Below are positions 17,881-27,777 of a stretch of 64,000 nt of DNA, in pieces; the stretch's first letter is position 1; every line of letters starts with the position of its first letter. Location of the stretch: the NCBI RefSeq assembly GCF_900100115.1, contig NZ_FNKL01000003.1, positions 682,001-746,000 of the forward strand, in the 5' to 3' direction. This DNA comes from Chryseobacterium soldanellicola (GTDB taxonomy: Bacteria > Bacteroidota > Bacteroidia > Flavobacteriales > Weeksellaceae). Under the pieces are notes generated by a model. It was not told the origin of the DNA and ran no database searches. It saw only the letters and a list, made by a program, of their open reading frames with translations. The translations under genes and the position numbers were made by a program.

Positions 17881-20208
17881 ATGAAGAAAAAAATCCATAT
17901 ATATTGTAAATATTTGTTCGCTTCGGGATTTGCTGCGGTTACGCTTTCATGCAGCAATACCAAATATTTGAAAGAAGGACAAATGCTTTACACCGGCGGT
18001 GAAGTAAAAATCGAAAATGATACCATTTCGAAGAAAGAAAAAAATGAACTTCAGGCGGCTTTGGAAGAAAATTTAGTTCCGAAACCTAATTCCACGATAT
18101 TAGGATTGCGACCGAAACTATATTTTTACAATATCGCCAAAGAACCGAAAAAAGAAAAAGGCTTTAATTACTGGCTAAAATATAAAGTAGGCGAAAAACC
18201 CGTTTTACTGGGAGATGTAGATCGTGAATTTAATAAAGATATTATTGAGAATTATTCTGAAAATAAAGGATATTTCAATGCAAAAGCCACTTACGACACG
18301 GTTTCTAAAAATAAGAAGGCGCGGGTCATTTATACACTGAGGCCGGGAGCAAGATATTTAATCAGTAATGTTAAATTCCAGAAAGATTCTACATTAGTTA
18401 ATAAAGAAATTCAGACTTTAACGGATAAGACATTATTAAAACCAGGAAAACCTTTTGACCTTGATGTCATTAAAAGTGAAAGAAGCCGTATTGATAACGC
18501 TTTAAAGGAAAGAGGATTTTATTATTTCAGTCCGGATAATATCCTTGTTCAGGCAGACAGTACCGTGAGCAAAACGCATAAAGTAGAGCTTAATGTAAAA
18601 TTAAAAGAAGACACTCCTGATCTGGCAACCGAGCAGTTCAGCATCGATAATGTGATTGTTTTTCCAAACTATAATATTCAGGATGTAAAGCGAGGGAAAT
18701 ATTCCGTCCCGATGAACCGGGATTCTCTTGCAAAATATGCCTATGGTGACATTTATGTAATTGATCCTCAGCATAAATTTAAACCAAAAATTTTCGACAG
18801 AGCACTTTACTTTAAAAAAGGAGATCTGTATAACCGTTCCAATCACAACCTTACGCTGAACCGCCTGATCAGTCTGGGAGTTTTTAAATTTGTGAAAAAT
18901 GAATTTATCGTTTCAGATTCTTTACAGCATAAATTTGATGCGTATTATTTATTGACGCCAAGACAAATTCAGTCACTTCGATTAGAAGCATTAGGAAGAA
19001 CAAATTCAGCGAATTATGCCGGCAGCGAATTAAATTTAAACTGGACGCACAGAAACTTCTTCAGAGGAGCGGAGCAGTTCAAAGCAGCTGTTTACGGAGC
19101 TTTTGATGTACAGATGGGAGGCCAGGAAAATGCAAAAAATATTTTCCGTGCCGGAGCGAATGTGCAGCTTTCTATTCCAAGAATTGTGGCGCCTTTCCGT
19201 TTCAATTCTTCGAGTGCTTTTGTTCCGCGGACCAATATAACATTAGGCTATGAATTACTGAACCGTACAGAATTTTATAAGCTGAATAATTTCAATGCAT
19301 CATTCGGATATGTCTGGAAAGAAAATGCGAGAAAAGAACATGATTTAAAAGTAATTGATATTACCCTTGTTTCTCCTGCAAACGTTACAAAATTATATGA
19401 CTCGATATCCCGAAATAGTAATGCAATGCAAAGAGTAGTTGCTAAACAGCTTATTTTTGGACCGACATACACTTATACATATACAAACACAATGCTTCCA
19501 AAAACCAATACGATCTATTATAAAGGTACGTTGGATTTAGCGGGAAACATTACAGGTTTGGTAACAGGAGCCAATGTAAAAAAAGATAAGCAGAAAGAAA
19601 TTTTCGGGATCCCTTTCAGTCAATATGCAAAAATTGAAAATGATTTCAGGTTCTACCATAAGTTTACGGAAAAAAGCTCATTTGCTACGAGATTTATCGG
19701 AGGAATTGCCTATCCGTACGGAAATTCAGAGTTTGTACCCTTCTCGAAACAGTTTTTCTCAGGAGGAAGCAACAGTATCCGTGCTTTCCGTGCGAGAACT
19801 CTAGGACCGGGAAGCTTTGATCCACGAACGATTCCAAAAGGAACCTTACTAGATCAGTCAGGCGACATTAAATTAGAATTAAATGCAGAATACCGCGCCA
19901 ATCTTTATAAATTCCTAAATGTTGCTGCTTTTGTTGATGCAGGAAATATCTGGTTACTTCATGATGATATTGACAGACCTGGCGCCAAATTTTCGAAAGA
20001 TTTTGTAAGCGAAATTGCTGTCGGAGCCGGAGTTGGTCTAAGACTTGATTTCTCTATTCTGATATTAAGATTAGATCTGGCCATGCCGTTGAGAGTTCCT
20101 TATTATGAAAAAGGAGATCGATGGGCGTTTGACCGGATTGATTTTGGAAACCCGGACTGGAGAAAAGACAATCTTGTTTTGAATATTGCAATCGGATATC
20201 CTTTTTAA
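17881..20208 (+). CDS. tamL: TamL: TamA/BamA-like Omp85 outer-membrane lipoprotein
   Basis: A 775-aa Omp85-family outer-membrane protein and the expected partner of TamB. I start at ATG 17881 because it gives a clean lipoprotein signal (lipobox LSC, Cys about 24); upstream in-frame ATGs overlap tamB or spoil it. Lipidated TamA homologues are the form known in Bacteroidota. POTRA-like repeats occupy about 90-380 (NYSENKGYFNAKATYDTV, ALKERGFYYFSPDNI), then a 16-strand-type barrel with the surface-antigen signature (FSGGSNSIRAFRARTLGPGS) and a C-terminal aromatic, IAIGYPF. yihY starts 2 bp after its stop. Confidence 0.93.
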   Translation: MKKKIHIYCKYLFASGFAAVTLSCSNTKYLKEGQMLYTGGEVKIENDTISKKEKNELQAALEENLVPKPNSTILGLRPKLYFYNIAKEPKKEKGFNYWLKYKVGEKPVLLGDVDREFNKDIIENYSENKGYFNAKATYDTVSKNKKARVIYTLRPGARYLISNVKFQKDSTLVNKEIQTLTDKTLLKPGKPFDLDVIKSERSRIDNALKERGFYYFSPDNILVQADSTVSKTHKVELNVKLKEDTPDLATEQFSIDNVIVFPNYNIQDVKRGKYSVPMNRDSLAKYAYGDIYVIDPQHKFKPKIFDRALYFKKGDLYNRSNHNLTLNRLISLGVFKFVKNEFIVSDSLQHKFDAYYLLTPRQIQSLRLEALGRTNSANYAGSELNLNWTHRNFFRGAEQFKAAVYGAFDVQMGGQENAKNIFRAGANVQLSIPRIVAPFRFNSSSAFVPRTNITLGYELLNRTEFYKLNNFNASFGYVWKENARKEHDLKVIDITLVSPANVTKLYDSISRNSNAMQRVVAKQLIFGPTYTYTYTNTMLPKTNTIYYKGTLDLAGNITGLVTGANVKKDKQKEIFGIPFSQYAKIENDFRFYHKFTEKSSFATRFIGGIAYPYGNSEFVPFSKQFFSGGSNSIRAFRARTLGPGSFDPRTIPKGTLLDQSGDIKLELNAEYRANLYKFLNVAAFVDAGNIWLLHDDIDRPGAKFSKDFVSEIAVGAGVGLRLDFSILILRLDLAMPLRVPYYEKGDRWAFDRIDFGNPDWRKDNLVLNIAIGYPF

Positions 20209-20210
20209 TT

Positions 20211-21146
20211 ATGGTAAAAAATTTGAAATTTTTCTGGGAAGTTTTAAAAGAGACTTTCTCTGAATGGAATAGCTCTTCTGCATCAAAAGATTCGGCGAGT
20301 CTGGCGTATTATGCCATATTTTCGATTCCCGGGCTGTTGATCATTATCATTTGGATCGCAGGATATTTCTTTGGTGAAGAAGCCATTCGCGGAGAAATCA
20401 GCAAACAGATTAGCGGAATTATGGGTTCTGAAGTCTCCAAAAGCATTGAAAATATGATTGCCGGAGCCTTAATTGACAAGCAGAATATTTTTATGAAAGC
20501 CGTTGGGATCGGTTCATTGGTTTTTGGTTCCACCACTCTTTTTTTCCAGCTTCAGCATTCATTAAACAGCCTTTGGGATGTACAGTCTGCCCCTAAAAAA
20601 GCATTTACAAAATTTCTTCTGGACAGGGCCAATTCATTAGGAATGATCCTTATTTTAGGCTTTTTATTAATGATTACGATGATTTTATCTTCATTAATAA
20701 GTGTTTTTAATAAACTAATTACCCAATATTTCGGTTTTGAAACGTATTTATTGGTCGAATTGGTGAATTTTGGAATCGGTTTCGGATTTGTCATGTTGCT
20801 TTTTGCGATGATGTTTAAAGTACTTCCTGATGTGGAAATCAGTTGGAAGCCCGTTTGGAAAGGAGCATTTCTTACTGCACTTTTATTTACGCTCGGAAAA
20901 TTTTTGTTAAGTCTTTATTTCGGAACGGCAAAACCTACCTCTGCTTTTGGAACGGCAGGAACGGTAATTTTGATTATGATGTGGATCAATTATTCGTGTA
21001 TGCTGGTTTTCTTCGGGGCAGAATTTACAAAAGTTTACGCCTATAAAAAAGGATATAAAATAAGTCCTTCAAAACATGCAAAATGGAGCAATTCAAAGCT
21101 ATATGAAGAAAGTCTCAGGAAACAAAATGAACCGTATGAGGTTTAA
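20211..21146 (+). CDS. YihY/BrkB-family inner-membrane protein
   Basis: A 311-aa integral membrane protein with about six spans and the family signatures DSASLAYYAIFSIPGLLI at 24-41 and the LPD...W.....GA element near 208-220. The C-terminal 30 residues are charged and probably cytoplasmic. The biochemical role of the family is not settled; older RNase BN and Brk serum-resistance labels are unreliable. Its start is 2 bp after tamL, so it is the last gene of the tamB-tamL-yihY unit, which hints at an envelope or lipid-homeostasis role. Confidence 0.88.
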   Translation: MVKNLKFFWEVLKETFSEWNSSSASKDSASLAYYAIFSIPGLLIIIIWIAGYFFGEEAIRGEISKQISGIMGSEVSKSIENMIAGALIDKQNIFMKAVGIGSLVFGSTTLFFQLQHSLNSLWDVQSAPKKAFTKFLLDRANSLGMILILGFLLMITMILSSLISVFNKLITQYFGFETYLLVELVNFGIGFGFVMLLFAMMFKVLPDVEISWKPVWKGAFLTALLFTLGKFLLSLYFGTAKPTSAFGTAGTVILIMMWINYSCMLVFFGAEFTKVYAYKKGYKISPSKHAKWSNSKLYEESLRKQNEPYEV

Positions 21147-21171
21147 TCCTTTTCAATCTAAATAATAAAAT

Positions 21172-21204
21172 AAAAGCCTCCTGAAATTCAAGAGGCTTAT
21201 TTTT
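21172..21204. terminator. Bidirectional terminator between yihY and argS
   Basis: Stem aagcctc (21174-21180) / gaggctt (21192-21198), preceded by an A-run and followed by a T-run, placed between convergent genes. Confidence 0.8.
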
Positions 21205-22964
21205 TACATTCTGTTTACAGTGCCTATTCCCAGCAACTCTAAAGATTTTTTAATCGTTTTTGCCGTTATGTCTGATAAATTTAAACGGAACTGCGTTATA
21301 TTTTTATCTTCAAGCTTCAAAATCGGATTGCTTTGATAAAATGAATTGTAAGATTTAACCAAATCATAAAGATAATTCGCTACTAATGCCGGGCTTAGCG
21401 CTTCAGCAGCTTTTGTAACTACTGTTTTGTAGTTTGACAACTGCATAATTAATTCTTTTTCGGACTGGCTGACTTCAATATTTTCGACTTCCTTGTATTT
21501 AAAATCAGCTTTTGCGAGCAAAGACTGAATACGGGCAAAAGTATATTGAATAAATGGCCCTGTATTTCCATTAAAGTCAATACTTTCTTCAGGATTGAAA
21601 AGCATTTTTTTCTTTGGATCAACCTTTAGCATGAAATATTTTAAGGCTCCAAGTCCTATGCTCTCATAATTTTCATTTTTTTCTTCCTCCGTAAAGCTTT
21701 CTAATTTCCCTAGTTCCTCAGATTTGGATTTTGCAATATCGTGCATTTCCTGCATCAATTCATCAGCATCCACTACTGTCCCTTCCCGGGATTTCATTTT
21801 TCCGTTAGGAAGCTCAACCATTCCATAAGATAAATGGTATAATTGATTTGCCCACGAATATCCAAGCTTCCCTAAAATTTTAAATAACACCTGGAAGTGA
21901 TAATCCTGTTCGTTTCCAACAGTATATATTAACTTTTTAATATCATTTTGTTTAAAACGTTCTACGGCCGTTCCCAAATCCTGTGTCATATATACCGAAG
22001 TTCCGTCTGAACGTAATAATAATTTCTGATCAAGGCCTTCATCCGTTAAATCGCACCAAACAGAACCGTCTTCTTTTTGATATAAAACGCCTTTCTCCAA
22101 TCCTTCCTGAATAAGGTCTTTTCCTAAAATGTAAGTATTGCTTTCGTATTGAACCTGGTCAAAATTTACGCCTAATCTTTTATACGTTTCGTTAAAGCCT
22201 TTATAAACCCAGGAATTCATTTCGTTCCAAAGGTTTCTTACTTTTTCGTCCCCATTTTCCCAATCCAGCAACATCTGTTGTGCTTCTTTCATTAACGGAG
22301 CTTCTTTTTTGGCCTGCTCTTCGGTTGATCCTTGTGCAATAAGCTCAGAAATTTCTTTTTTATATTCCTGATCGAATTTCACATAATAATTTCCAACAAA
22401 TTTATCCCCTTTTGTATTGGTAGTCTCAGGCGTTTCTCCTTTTCCGAATTTCTCCCAAGCCAGCATTGACTTACAAATATGAATTCCTCTGTCATTGATA
22501 ATCTGAGATTTAATCACATCATATCCTGCTTCTCTAAGAATCTGAGCGACAGAAAAACCTAATAAATTATTTCTGACATGCCCCAAATGCAATGGTTTAT
22601 TGGTATTCGGAGAAGAATATTCTACCATAACCGTAGAATTTTTCTTTTCTATTGTATCGAAATCATTCGTAACAGACTTGAAATTATCTATAAAAAATTG
22701 ATTTTTAACTTTAACATTAAGAAAACCTTTAACGACATTAAAGCTTTCCAAAAGATCAGTTTGTTCTGTCAGCGCTTCACCTAATTCAACACCGATACTT
22801 TCAGGATTTTTTTTCAATTGCTTCACCAATGGGAAAGTCACGATTGTAAAATCTCCTTCAAATTCGGTTTTATTTTCCTGAACTTCAAGATTGATTTCTT
22901 TTAACTGATATACATTTAAAATAACCTCCGAAAGTTTCTCTTCTATTATATTTTTAATATTCAT
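21204..22964 (-). CDS. argS: Arginyl-tRNA synthetase
   Basis: A 586-aa class I aminoacyl-tRNA synthetase that charges tRNA-Arg in the cytoplasm. I start at the ATG ending at 22964 (MNIKNIIEEKL); a Met ten codons upstream adds an unlikely leader. The N-terminal tRNA-contact domain (1-105) precedes the catalytic core with EYSSPNTNKPLHLGHVRN (HIGH motif HLGH 126-129) and the KMSKS-equivalent region KMKSREGTVV, as usual for ArgS. The DALR anticodon-binding domain fills the last 120 residues and ends GIGTVNRM. Length matches the family. Confidence 0.97.
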   Translation of the reverse strand: MNIKNIIEEKLSEVILNVYQLKEINLEVQENKTEFEGDFTIVTFPLVKQLKKNPESIGVELGEALTEQTDLLESFNVVKGFLNVKVKNQFFIDNFKSVTNDFDTIEKKNSTVMVEYSSPNTNKPLHLGHVRNNLLGFSVAQILREAGYDVIKSQIINDRGIHICKSMLAWEKFGKGETPETTNTKGDKFVGNYYVKFDQEYKKEISELIAQGSTEEQAKKEAPLMKEAQQMLLDWENGDEKVRNLWNEMNSWVYKGFNETYKRLGVNFDQVQYESNTYILGKDLIQEGLEKGVLYQKEDGSVWCDLTDEGLDQKLLLRSDGTSVYMTQDLGTAVERFKQNDIKKLIYTVGNEQDYHFQVLFKILGKLGYSWANQLYHLSYGMVELPNGKMKSREGTVVDADELMQEMHDIAKSKSEELGKLESFTEEEKNENYESIGLGALKYFMLKVDPKKKMLFNPEESIDFNGNTGPFIQYTFARIQSLLAKADFKYKEVENIEVSQSEKELIMQLSNYKTVVTKAAEALSPALVANYLYDLVKSYNSFYQSNPILKLEDKNITQFRLNLSDITAKTIKKSLELLGIGTVNRM

Positions 22965-23046
22965 GGGTCTATATTCATTTTTCAAAGGCCACATTGGACA
23001 GCCTCGGTTCGTCTCAAAAATTTCAATTACAAATATACGGAAATAA

Positions 23047-23072
23047 AAAAACCGCCCGAAGGCGGTTTCATA
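23047..23072 (-). terminator. Terminator of first susCD pair
   Basis: Stem aaaccgcc (23049-23056) / ggcggttt (23061-23068) with a tight 4-nt loop and a T-run on the minus strand. Confidence 0.85.
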
Positions 23073-23090
23073 TGAATGTAAAAATATGTT

Positions 23091-24530
23091 CTAGAACTTG
23101 TCCCAGAAAAGTTTTGTAGTTAATTTGTCACCTCCAATTGCAGATGAAGCGGCTGCCCAATTTGTTCCATTAACAGATTGCTCTCTAACAGGGTAAGTCA
23201 TTCTTACAGGAACCTTCCCCCCCGCTTCCTGGGCTGCGGTGGTTGGAGCTTGCAAAACAGGATAATCTAATCTCCTATAGAAATTCCATGATGTTTGTCC
23301 TTGATTAAAAAAAGCCGCCCAAGCTTGCAATCCAATAGATTGCTTCCAGTTAGCCGAATTATAAGGGTGTACTGCTAAATATGTCGTAATATTTGCATTT
23401 GAAACTCCCCACTCATTCATTGATGCCTGAACTGCGGTTGCATAAGCAGTTGCAGGAGTCGAAGTATTCCATCTAGCAGCAGCTTCAGCAAGGTAGAATG
23501 CCACTTCAGTATAATTCATAATAGTACCTGGATAGTCTGGTTTATGTGCAAATTCTCCAATTCTTGAATATACATCAACCTCACCCGGAGCGCCTACAGT
23601 TTGTCCTACATATTCATCATCTTCATTCAATTGATAGTATGATGATATTCTAGGATCTGAATTAACTATCAAAAAGTTAACAAATGGTGCTGCTGCAATA
23701 TAATCATCCCTTCCACTTGCAACTAATGCATCATATAAAGGATTATAGTTTGGAGAGGTTTTCTGATATGGTAATTGACAATTATCTGCAGTAGAAGTCA
23801 TAACTCCCGTTGCAATAGCATCTATTACAGTAGCTTGTGCTAACGTAGGATTAGAATCCGCTATGGCAACACCTAATTTTAATAATAAAGAATTCCCGAA
23901 TTTTTTCCATTTACTGATATCTCCTTGATAGTAATAATCTGCGACGCCAAAAGAACTCCCAGTAGTCAGTGACTGAACATCAGCTTTAGCTTTTTGTATT
24001 AAAGAAGTATATATTGTTGCACCATCATCATATACAGGAAGAGGGTGAGCATCTAATTGTAATGCCTGGCTATAAGGAATATTACCAAAAGTATCAACTA
24101 GGTTTTGATAAGTATACACCATTAATAAATCAATAATAGCTAATTTATTTTTCTTAGTTACTGACCAAGTAGATATTTCAGAGGCAGAAGGTATATAGTT
24201 TTCTACTAATCCTTTTGCTTGATTTAAATTATTAAGAACCGCTACATAATTATCTGACCAAATGGTATTAGAAACATTTCTATTAACAAAATCATAATTA
24301 CTTTCGTTAACATATGTGGTTTCCTGCCAATACTGCATTGTTAATCTAAAATTATTTTCGTTTACACTCGGCGTATTAACATAGTCTGATAAAGATTTTT
24401 GAGCTGATGAAATCACAGATTCAGCAGTCGTTGTATACGCTACATTCGGATCAGTATTAATACTGTCATCTATATTACAGCTATTAAATAGTAATGCCGA
24501 AAATAGTGTCCCTATTATTATTTTTTTCAT
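23091..24530 (-). CDS. SusD/RagB-family nutrient-binding outer-membrane lipoprotein (pair 1)
   Basis: A 479-aa surface lipoprotein that captures ligand for the TonB-dependent transporter encoded just upstream in the operon. Lipoprotein signal with lipobox FNSC (Cys19). It has the SusD-like_2 character: NTPSVNENNFRLTMQYWQETTY, VYTYQNLVDTFGNIPYSQAL, MNYTEVAFYLAEAAARW, QAWAAFFNQGQTSWNFYRRLDYP, ending LTTKLFWDKF. It is paralogous to the pair-2 lipoprotein through almost its whole length. No glycosidase or protease gene is nearby to reveal the substrate. Confidence 0.92.
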   Translation of the reverse strand: MKKIIIGTLFSALLFNSCNIDDSINTDPNVAYTTTAESVISSAQKSLSDYVNTPSVNENNFRLTMQYWQETTYVNESNYDFVNRNVSNTIWSDNYVAVLNNLNQAKGLVENYIPSASEISTWSVTKKNKLAIIDLLMVYTYQNLVDTFGNIPYSQALQLDAHPLPVYDDGATIYTSLIQKAKADVQSLTTGSSFGVADYYYQGDISKWKKFGNSLLLKLGVAIADSNPTLAQATVIDAIATGVMTSTADNCQLPYQKTSPNYNPLYDALVASGRDDYIAAAPFVNFLIVNSDPRISSYYQLNEDDEYVGQTVGAPGEVDVYSRIGEFAHKPDYPGTIMNYTEVAFYLAEAAARWNTSTPATAYATAVQASMNEWGVSNANITTYLAVHPYNSANWKQSIGLQAWAAFFNQGQTSWNFYRRLDYPVLQAPTTAAQEAGGKVPVRMTYPVREQSVNGTNWAAASSAIGGDKLTTKLFWDKF

Positions 24531-24539
24531 TATTTTTTT

Positions 24540-27500
24540 TTAGAAGTTAGCTTTTAAGGTAAATGCGATGTTACGTGTTGCAGGCATTGGTCCAGATTGA
24601 TATCCTTGAATATTACCTGAAGAAAGTCCTGCTTCCGGATCTGCGTATGGCAAGTTTTTATGTATTATCCATAAATTGGTTCCAACTAATCCAAGAGTTA
24701 AATCTCTCAAAAATGTTGATGCTAATAAACTATTAGGCAATTTATAGCTTATAGCAACTTCTCTTAATTTCACAAAACTAGCATCATATACAAACGCAGC
24801 TGGTGGTGGATCTGTACCTAACACTTGGCTTGATTGTGATTTATCTAATCTTATGGTATTTGGTACATAATTATTAGGGCTAGTTGGATCAACCATTACC
24901 CCTGGAAGTATTATTCCCCCTCCATTCGCTATCGTATTTCTAATAGGATTACCTAAATCATTAAATCCTACTGAATCAGGATAAAGACCTGTTCCATATC
25001 CATAATATTGATCTAAAGAAAATACTTTCCCGCCTTGTTTAACATCAATTAAAAAGCTGAGAGAAAGGTTTTTATAAGTTAAGCTATTTCTTAATCCGCC
25101 CATCCATTTCGATTGAAAAGACCCTAGGTTATTATCAGAAGATGCTGTAGATAAATATGCCCCATTCTTCCCTATAACTTTTTGTCCATCAGGTGAGTAA
25201 ACAAAATCTGCACCCCAAATAGTTCCATAGTCCTGATTTAAAGGCGCATTGATAGATACTCCACCCTGTAAACTTCCTAATTGAACGTTTTCAATGCCTG
25301 GCGCTAATTTTACTACTTTAGTATTTGGATTAGACCAATTTACATCAATATTCCAAGTAAAATTAGTCGTTTTAACAGGAATTATATGTCCCGAAATTTC
25401 AAAGCCTTTGGTCTCCAATGTTCCTGCATTCGTAACTCTATTAACAAAACCACTACTTGTAGTAACAGGTAAGTTTATAATTTGGTCAAATGCACTATTT
25501 TTAAACCAGGCCACATCAAATCCAATTCTATTTTTAAAAAAATCCATATTTACTCCAAGTTCAACATTATTCAATCTTTGTGGTTTAATATCTGGATTTC
25601 TTGCAAGCGTACTATATGAATACATTGGTGATGAAAAAGGATATTGCGCCAAATATCTATTCAAAATATTATCTGCACCAGTATCTGATCCAACCTGAGC
25701 ATAAGCAGCTCTCAATTTACCAAAAGATAGCCAATTCTGTTTAATTAGGTTTGAAAACACCACACTTCCTGATATGGAAGGATACCAATAAACATTATTA
25801 TTTTTAGGTAAAGCAGTTGACTGATCTCTTCTTACCGTCCCTTCTAAATAATAAGTCCCTTTATAACCGAATGAAGCTTGAGCAAATGCACCAAATATTC
25901 TTTTCTCTGTAGATCCAATAACAGGTAATGCAGGTGATGATGCAGAATTACTAATTGTATATAATCCTGGAATTACTAATCCTCCTGAAGTAGATTGTTG
26001 ATTTGATTCAAATGTTTGAACATTTAAATTTGTTCCTAATAATGCATTAATATTAAAATCATTAAGTGTTTTCTTATATGTAGCAATGAAATCATAGTTA
26101 GTCTCAGAAACATTATAACTAGATAATGCATATCCAGAAGGCTGGTCAACATCATTTAACCCAAATGGAGCCGCAACAGAGCCTTTAGCTCTTCTTTCTT
26201 CTGTTTTCATTGTATATCCATCTCTGCCAACTCTTCCTAATAAATTTATATCAGGTGTAAGATCATAATTTAAACTTGCATTAATTGCCAACCTATCCCT
26301 TGCATCAGTTTGATAGTTTTCATACACTTTGAAATATGGATTATCCCAATATTGAGGTCTAATATCTGAAACACTTTTGATATTCCATGTATAATTTTGA
26401 TGTGATAAATTATATAAAGCTTCTTGCTCTTTTAAATCAACATTCGTTGCCCACCATTGTCTAAAATTTGACATAACATTGTCTCCATAACCCGTACTAC
26501 TTCTACCTTGCGTTCTTTGAGTTACAAAATTAGCATACAAATTAGCCGTTAACTTATCCGTAAATTTATAACTTGCATTACCTGCAAAATTATTTTTATT
26601 TATCTTACTATTAGGCATTATGTCTGTTGCATATGTATTACCATATGAAAATCTATAGGTTGCAACATCATTTCCTCCATTTAATGATATATTATTTACG
26701 GCATTTGTTCCAACATCAAAAAAAGAAATTGGTCCATTTTCAGCCATTTCCCATGGCGTTTTTTGTCCGAAAGTAGAAGATCCTGGAATAAAAGCATCAT
26801 ACTGCCAGACAAGGCTTCCATCGTACCTAGGCCCATAAGAAGCATCATGCCCAAATATTGCTCTTGGCCCTCCTAAATAAGTGCCAAATGTCTGCCCTAA
26901 ATACCCTTGTCCATACTCTGTTTGATATTTAGGAAAAGTAGATTTATCTACAGAAGAAATAGTAAAAGATGAACTATACTCAACACCTATACCTTTATTT
27001 CTTTTACTACCTTTTTTTGTCGTAATAATAATAGCACCGTTTTGAGCTCTTGAACCATATAAGGCTGTTGCAGCCGCTCCTTTTAAAACGTTAATACTTT
27101 CAATGTCATTAGGATTAATATCTGAAGCAGTATTACCATAATCATACCCACCTCTTGCAGTTTTTTGATCAGTAGAATTTATATTACTATTTATAATAGG
27201 AACACCATCTACGACAAATAAAGCCTGATTATTTCCATCAATTGATTTAAATCCTCGGAGTACAACATTCGTAGATCCTCCAAAATTTGTCCCTTGCTTA
27301 ATATCTAGCCCTGCAACTTTACCAGACAAGTTATTTAGAAAATTCGCTGTTGGAGCTTTATTAATATCTTCTCCTTTTACTTCCTGAGAAGAATATCCCA
27401 AAGATTTTTTCTCCCTTTTAATCCCCAGCGCTGTAACTACAACCCCCTCAATATCTTGTGTTCTTACCGTATCTTTCTTCTGTTGTGCATTGGCAATAAC

Positions 27501-27551
27501 TAATGACGAAGACAATACTAAAACAAGAACCCCTGAAGTTATTTTTTTCAT
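24540..27551 (-). CDS. SusC/RagA-family TonB-dependent outer-membrane transporter (pair 1)
   Basis: A 1003-aa TonB-dependent receptor. The signal peptide (1-22, ending ANA) is followed quickly by DTVRTQDIEGVVVTALGIKREKKSLG, so the usual N-terminal carboxypeptidase-regulatory-like domain is absent. A plug domain follows with LRGFKSIDGNNQALFVVDGVPI and INVLKGAAATALYGSRAQNGAIIITTKKG, then a 22-strand-type barrel ending AFTLKANF. It encodes the transporter for its SusD partner, 9 bp downstream. The substrate is unknown. In the stretches I counted, its DNA is slightly more AT-rich than pair 2. Confidence 0.93.
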   Translation of the reverse strand: MKKITSGVLVLVLSSSLVIANAQQKKDTVRTQDIEGVVVTALGIKREKKSLGYSSQEVKGEDINKAPTANFLNNLSGKVAGLDIKQGTNFGGSTNVVLRGFKSIDGNNQALFVVDGVPIINSNINSTDQKTARGGYDYGNTASDINPNDIESINVLKGAAATALYGSRAQNGAIIITTKKGSKRNKGIGVEYSSSFTISSVDKSTFPKYQTEYGQGYLGQTFGTYLGGPRAIFGHDASYGPRYDGSLVWQYDAFIPGSSTFGQKTPWEMAENGPISFFDVGTNAVNNISLNGGNDVATYRFSYGNTYATDIMPNSKINKNNFAGNASYKFTDKLTANLYANFVTQRTQGRSSTGYGDNVMSNFRQWWATNVDLKEQEALYNLSHQNYTWNIKSVSDIRPQYWDNPYFKVYENYQTDARDRLAINASLNYDLTPDINLLGRVGRDGYTMKTEERRAKGSVAAPFGLNDVDQPSGYALSSYNVSETNYDFIATYKKTLNDFNINALLGTNLNVQTFESNQQSTSGGLVIPGLYTISNSASSPALPVIGSTEKRIFGAFAQASFGYKGTYYLEGTVRRDQSTALPKNNNVYWYPSISGSVVFSNLIKQNWLSFGKLRAAYAQVGSDTGADNILNRYLAQYPFSSPMYSYSTLARNPDIKPQRLNNVELGVNMDFFKNRIGFDVAWFKNSAFDQIINLPVTTSSGFVNRVTNAGTLETKGFEISGHIIPVKTTNFTWNIDVNWSNPNTKVVKLAPGIENVQLGSLQGGVSINAPLNQDYGTIWGADFVYSPDGQKVIGKNGAYLSTASSDNNLGSFQSKWMGGLRNSLTYKNLSLSFLIDVKQGGKVFSLDQYYGYGTGLYPDSVGFNDLGNPIRNTIANGGGIILPGVMVDPTSPNNYVPNTIRLDKSQSSQVLGTDPPPAAFVYDASFVKLREVAISYKLPNSLLASTFLRDLTLGLVGTNLWIIHKNLPYADPEAGLSSGNIQGYQSGPMPATRNIAFTLKANF

Positions 27552-27733
27552 TCTATACTTTTTTTGTGTATAGACAAAATTGAAAAACTCTCATAAAAAA
27601 CACAAAAAATAACGGAGACAAATTAACAAATATTAACTAAAAGGCATTTTAAAACCATTTTACATTAAAAAATAATGTTAATTATTGCATTTTTAACAAA
27701 AAATTTTAAACATAGAAAAGTCTTAAAAATAAA

Positions 27734-27758
27734 AAAACCGCCCTAAGGCGGTTAAAAT
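27734..27758 (-). terminator. Terminator of second susCD pair
   Basis: Stem aaccgcc (27736-27742) / ggcggtt (27747-27753) with loop ctaa and a long T-run on the minus strand. It separates the two paralogous pairs into different transcripts. Confidence 0.82.
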
Positions 27759-27777
27759 ATATTAAAAATTTTTGCTG

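Noticed and set aside
25294..25698. 134-aa + strand ORF inside susC pair 1
   Set aside because: Antisense overlap with a strongly supported gene.
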